Shown: piece after piece, positions 6,616 to 7,545 of the stretch
Position numbering within the stretch: the stretch's first letter is position 1
Layout of the letters: each line of letters begins with the position of its first letter
Assembly: GCA_902489215.1 (NCBI GenBank)
Contig: CABTZE010000098.1
Coordinates: forward strand, 1-7,545
Direction: 5' to 3'
Source: an uncultured Brevibacterium sp.
GTDB taxonomy: Bacteria; Actinomycetota; Actinomycetes; Actinomycetales; Brevibacteriaceae
Length of the DNA: 7,545 bases
Translations under genes and position numbers: made by a program
Notes under the pieces: generated by a model
Seen by the model: only the letters and a program-made list of their open reading frames with translations
What the model was told of the DNA's origin: nothing
The model's database searches: none

Positions 6616-6656
6616 TCCACGGTGGGGAAGTAGTGCAGAGAGAAAACCCAGCCACG

Positions 6657-6686
6657 CTGAAAGGAGAGGGGGAAAGTCGGTAGGCT
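6657..6686 (+). promoter_or_regulatory. rpiB promoter, apparently giving a leaderless transcript
   Basis: A -10 TAGGCT at 6681-6686 fits TANNNT. CTGAAA at 6657-6662 is a four-of-six -35 with an 18-base spacer. With the last -10 base at -7, transcription begins at 6693, the A of the rpiB ATG. There is no good Shine-Dalgarno between the -10 and the ATG, which agrees with leaderless initiation. Confidence 0.65.
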
Positions 6687-6692
6687 GAGATC

Positions 6693-7154
6693 ATGCGAAT
6701 TCACTTGGGAACAGACCACGCCGGCTACGAGTTCAAAGAAGCCCTGAAAACACACCTGCAGACCCGCGGTTTCGACGTTGTCGACCACGGAGCTCTCGAA
6801 TACGACGCACTTGATGACTACCCCCAGTTCTGCATTGATGCAGCCCAAGGCGTCGTTGATGACCGCCGCGACGGAAAAGACTCCCTCGGGGTTGTCATCG
6901 GCGGCTCCGGTAACGGTGAGCAGATCGCGGCAAACAAAGTTCAGGGCGCTCGCTGTGCTTTGGCCTGGAACGAAGAAATCGCCCGCCTGGCACGCCAGCA
7001 CAATGACGCCTGGCTCGTGTCGATCGGCGCTCGCCAGCACCCGGAAGACCAGGCAATCGCGATTGTCGACGCGTTCCTTGACGAACCCTTCTCTGAAGAC
7101 GAACGCCACGTGCGCCGGATCGGCATCATCTCGGACTACGACAGCAAGCGCTGA
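6693..7154 (+). CDS. rpiB: Ribose-5-phosphate isomerase B
   Basis: This 153-residue cytoplasmic enzyme interconverts ribose 5-phosphate and ribulose 5-phosphate in the non-oxidative pentose phosphate pathway. The RpiB/LacAB fold is marked by GTDHAGYEFK (6-15) with Asp8-His9, DYP at 42-44, and the phosphate and anion-hole loop GGSGNGEQIAANK (70-82). A conserved NDAWLVSIGAR follows at 104-114, with basic residues Arg141-Arg142 near the C-terminus. In E. coli RpiB the catalytic base is Cys65, but here the region reads LGVVIG without Cys. In M. tuberculosis RpiB a Glu in the GGSGNGE loop serves, corresponding to Glu76 here. The length is typical. It uses ATG at 6693 directly after a -10 element, is divergent from pepN, and ends 81 bp before a strong terminator. 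Confidence 0.96.
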   Translation: MRIHLGTDHAGYEFKEALKTHLQTRGFDVVDHGALEYDALDDYPQFCIDAAQGVVDDRRDGKDSLGVVIGGSGNGEQIAANKVQGARCALAWNEEIARLARQHNDAWLVSIGARQHPEDQAIAIVDAFLDEPFSEDERHVRRIGIISDYDSKR

Positions 7155-7235
7155 AACTGTGATGCTCGGGCGGTGAAGCGGCACTAGCGGGTGCTTCAAC
7201 TGCGCTGGCGACGTGAATCGCACGGTATGAACATG

Positions 7236-7275
7236 CAAGGCCCGAACCGGTTGAGCCGGTTCGGGCCTTGTTTTT
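7236..7275 (+). terminator. Strong intrinsic terminator shared by rpiB and tRNA-Pro
   Basis: CAAGGCCCGAACCGG (7236-7250) and CCGGTTCGGGCCTTG (7256-7270) form a perfect 15-bp stem with the five-base loop TTGAG, followed by TTTTT at 7271-7275. The T-tract is on the rpiB side. For the convergent tRNA-Pro the same hairpin lies in the 3' trailer, but with no good U-tract after it, so termination there would be less complete. Confidence 0.95.
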
Positions 7276-7276
7276 G

Positions 7277-7350
7277 TCGGGATGACAGGATTTGAACCTG
7301 CGACCCTCTGCTCCCAAAGCAGATGCGCTACCAAGCTGCGCCACATCCCG
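7277..7350 (-). tRNA. tRNA-Pro (anticodon TGG)
   Basis: This is a full cloverleaf of 74 bases. The acceptor is CGGGATG/CATCCCG with discriminator A. The D arm is GCGC/GCGC, with GG in the loop. The anticodon stem TCTGC/GCAGA carries loop TTTGGGA, giving TGG with G37 as expected for proline. The variable loop has five bases, and the T arm GCAGG/CCTGT carries loop TTCAAAT. The 3' CCA is not encoded. It should read CCA and, by wobble or modification, other CCN codons. It converges on rpiB and is divergent from tRNA-Gly. Confidence 0.97.
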
Positions 7351-7359
7351 GACTGCTTC

Positions 7360-7365
7360 ATACTA
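7360..7365 (-). promoter_or_regulatory. Candidate tRNA-Pro -10 element
   Basis: The minus strand reads TAGTAT, which fits TANNNT, nine bases before the mature tRNA 5' end. The predicted transcript would start about three bases upstream of the tRNA. The -35 region is GC-rich and without a clear hexamer. Confidence 0.5.
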
Positions 7366-7425
7366 GCCGCTTGCCGCACGAAAGGCACTTCGGGCTGCGC
7401 GCATGTCGCGCGGACCGTGTCGATT

Positions 7426-7454
7426 TTGCAGATCAGGGAACTGTGCTTTAGAGT
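7426..7454 (+). promoter_or_regulatory. tRNA-Gly promoter
   Basis: TTGCAG (7426-7431) and TAGAGT (7449-7454) are separated by 17 bases, a good housekeeping spacing. The predicted start, near 7461, leaves a 5' leader of about 11 bases before the mature tRNA. Confidence 0.7.
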
Positions 7455-7471
7455 AGAGAAGCGCTCCACGC

Positions 7472-7542
7472 GGGGATGTAGCTCAATGGTAGAGCCTCAG
7501 TCTTCCAAACTGATAGTGCGGGTTCGATTCCCGTCATCCCCT
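7472..7542 (+). tRNA. tRNA-Gly (anticodon TCC)
   Basis: This is a complete cloverleaf of 71 bases. The acceptor is GGGGATG/CATCCCC with discriminator T, and the D arm is GCTC/GAGC around AATGGTA. The anticodon stem TCAGT/ACTGA carries loop CTTCCAA, giving TCC. The variable loop has four bases, and the T arm GCGGG/CCCGT carries loop TTCGATT. The 3' CCA is not encoded (CGG follows). It should read GGA and GGG. In other actinobacteria a tRNA-Gly like this often precedes the trigger factor gene; that would lie beyond the right edge. Confidence 0.97.
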
Positions 7543-7545
7543 CGG

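Noticed and set aside
7155..7235. Possible small gene or RNA between rpiB and its terminator
   Set aside because: I found no start with a ribosome site, no promoter, and only a weak GAAGC/GCTTC hairpin (about 7170-7190), so it is treated as the rpiB 3' untranslated region.
7397..7411. GCGCG-CATGT-CGCGC dyad between the two tRNA promoters
   Set aside because: A five-base all-GC stem is expected often at this base composition, and it has no second supporting signal.
6609..7469. A 286-codon minus-strand frame antisense to rpiB
   Set aside because: It runs through the tRNA-Pro gene and the rpiB terminator and mirrors the rpiB reading frame.
1..7545. CRISPR array, insertion sequence, phage or defence system
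   Set aside because: There are no spaced identical repeats beyond two copies, no transposase or integrase motifs, no inverted-repeat borders, and no duplicated tRNA ends marking an attachment site.

Overview
The window is high-GC DNA with actinobacterial features. Several proteins closely match actinobacterial forms: a group II truncated haemoglobin and PepN with near-consensus actinobacterial motifs, and RpiB with the GGSGNGE loop instead of the E. coli cysteine. Two tRNA genes have no encoded CCA, and at least one gene (rpiB) looks leaderless. A member of the Actinomycetales, perhaps Actinomycetaceae, is my best guess; the family is inference. All genes look like chromosomal housekeeping genes. 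I see no mobile element, CRISPR array, phage gene or defence module.

Layout from left to right. Positions 1-118 hold a C-rich edge and a strong terminator-like hairpin behind tesB. tesB (acyl-CoA thioesterase II, minus strand) is divergent from a small 4HBT-type hotdog thioesterase on the plus strand, across a 99-bp promoter region. The hotdog gene is translationally coupled to a gene for a 220-residue protein I do not recognise. That pair converges on a minus-strand series which, in transcription order, is pepN (aminopeptidase N, M1 family), an MscS-type mechanosensitive channel gene, and a truncated haemoglobin gene (glbO type). Divergent from pepN is rpiB (ribose-5-phosphate isomerase B). 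It ends at a perfect 15-bp-stem terminator that also lies just behind the convergent tRNA-Pro(TGG). A tRNA-Gly(TCC) gene with its own promoter closes the window on the plus strand.

Functionally the window joins acyl-CoA hydrolysis (two hotdog thioesterases), peptide turnover (PepN), osmotic protection (MscS), haem-based O2/redox chemistry (globin), pentose-phosphate interconversion (RpiB) and translation (two tRNAs). The genes do not form one pathway. The pepN/glbO/rpiB neighbourhood resembles the M. tuberculosis Rv2465c-Rv2470 region as I recall it, so this is probably conserved actinobacterial gene order.

The points most worth a second look are: the 21-bp-period direct repeat between pepN and rpiB; the rpiB promoter whose predicted +1 falls on the A of the start ATG; the unrecognised 220-residue protein with a possible internal duplication; and corrected starts for tesB, pepN and the unrecognised gene. 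I found no convincing new multi-gene system.
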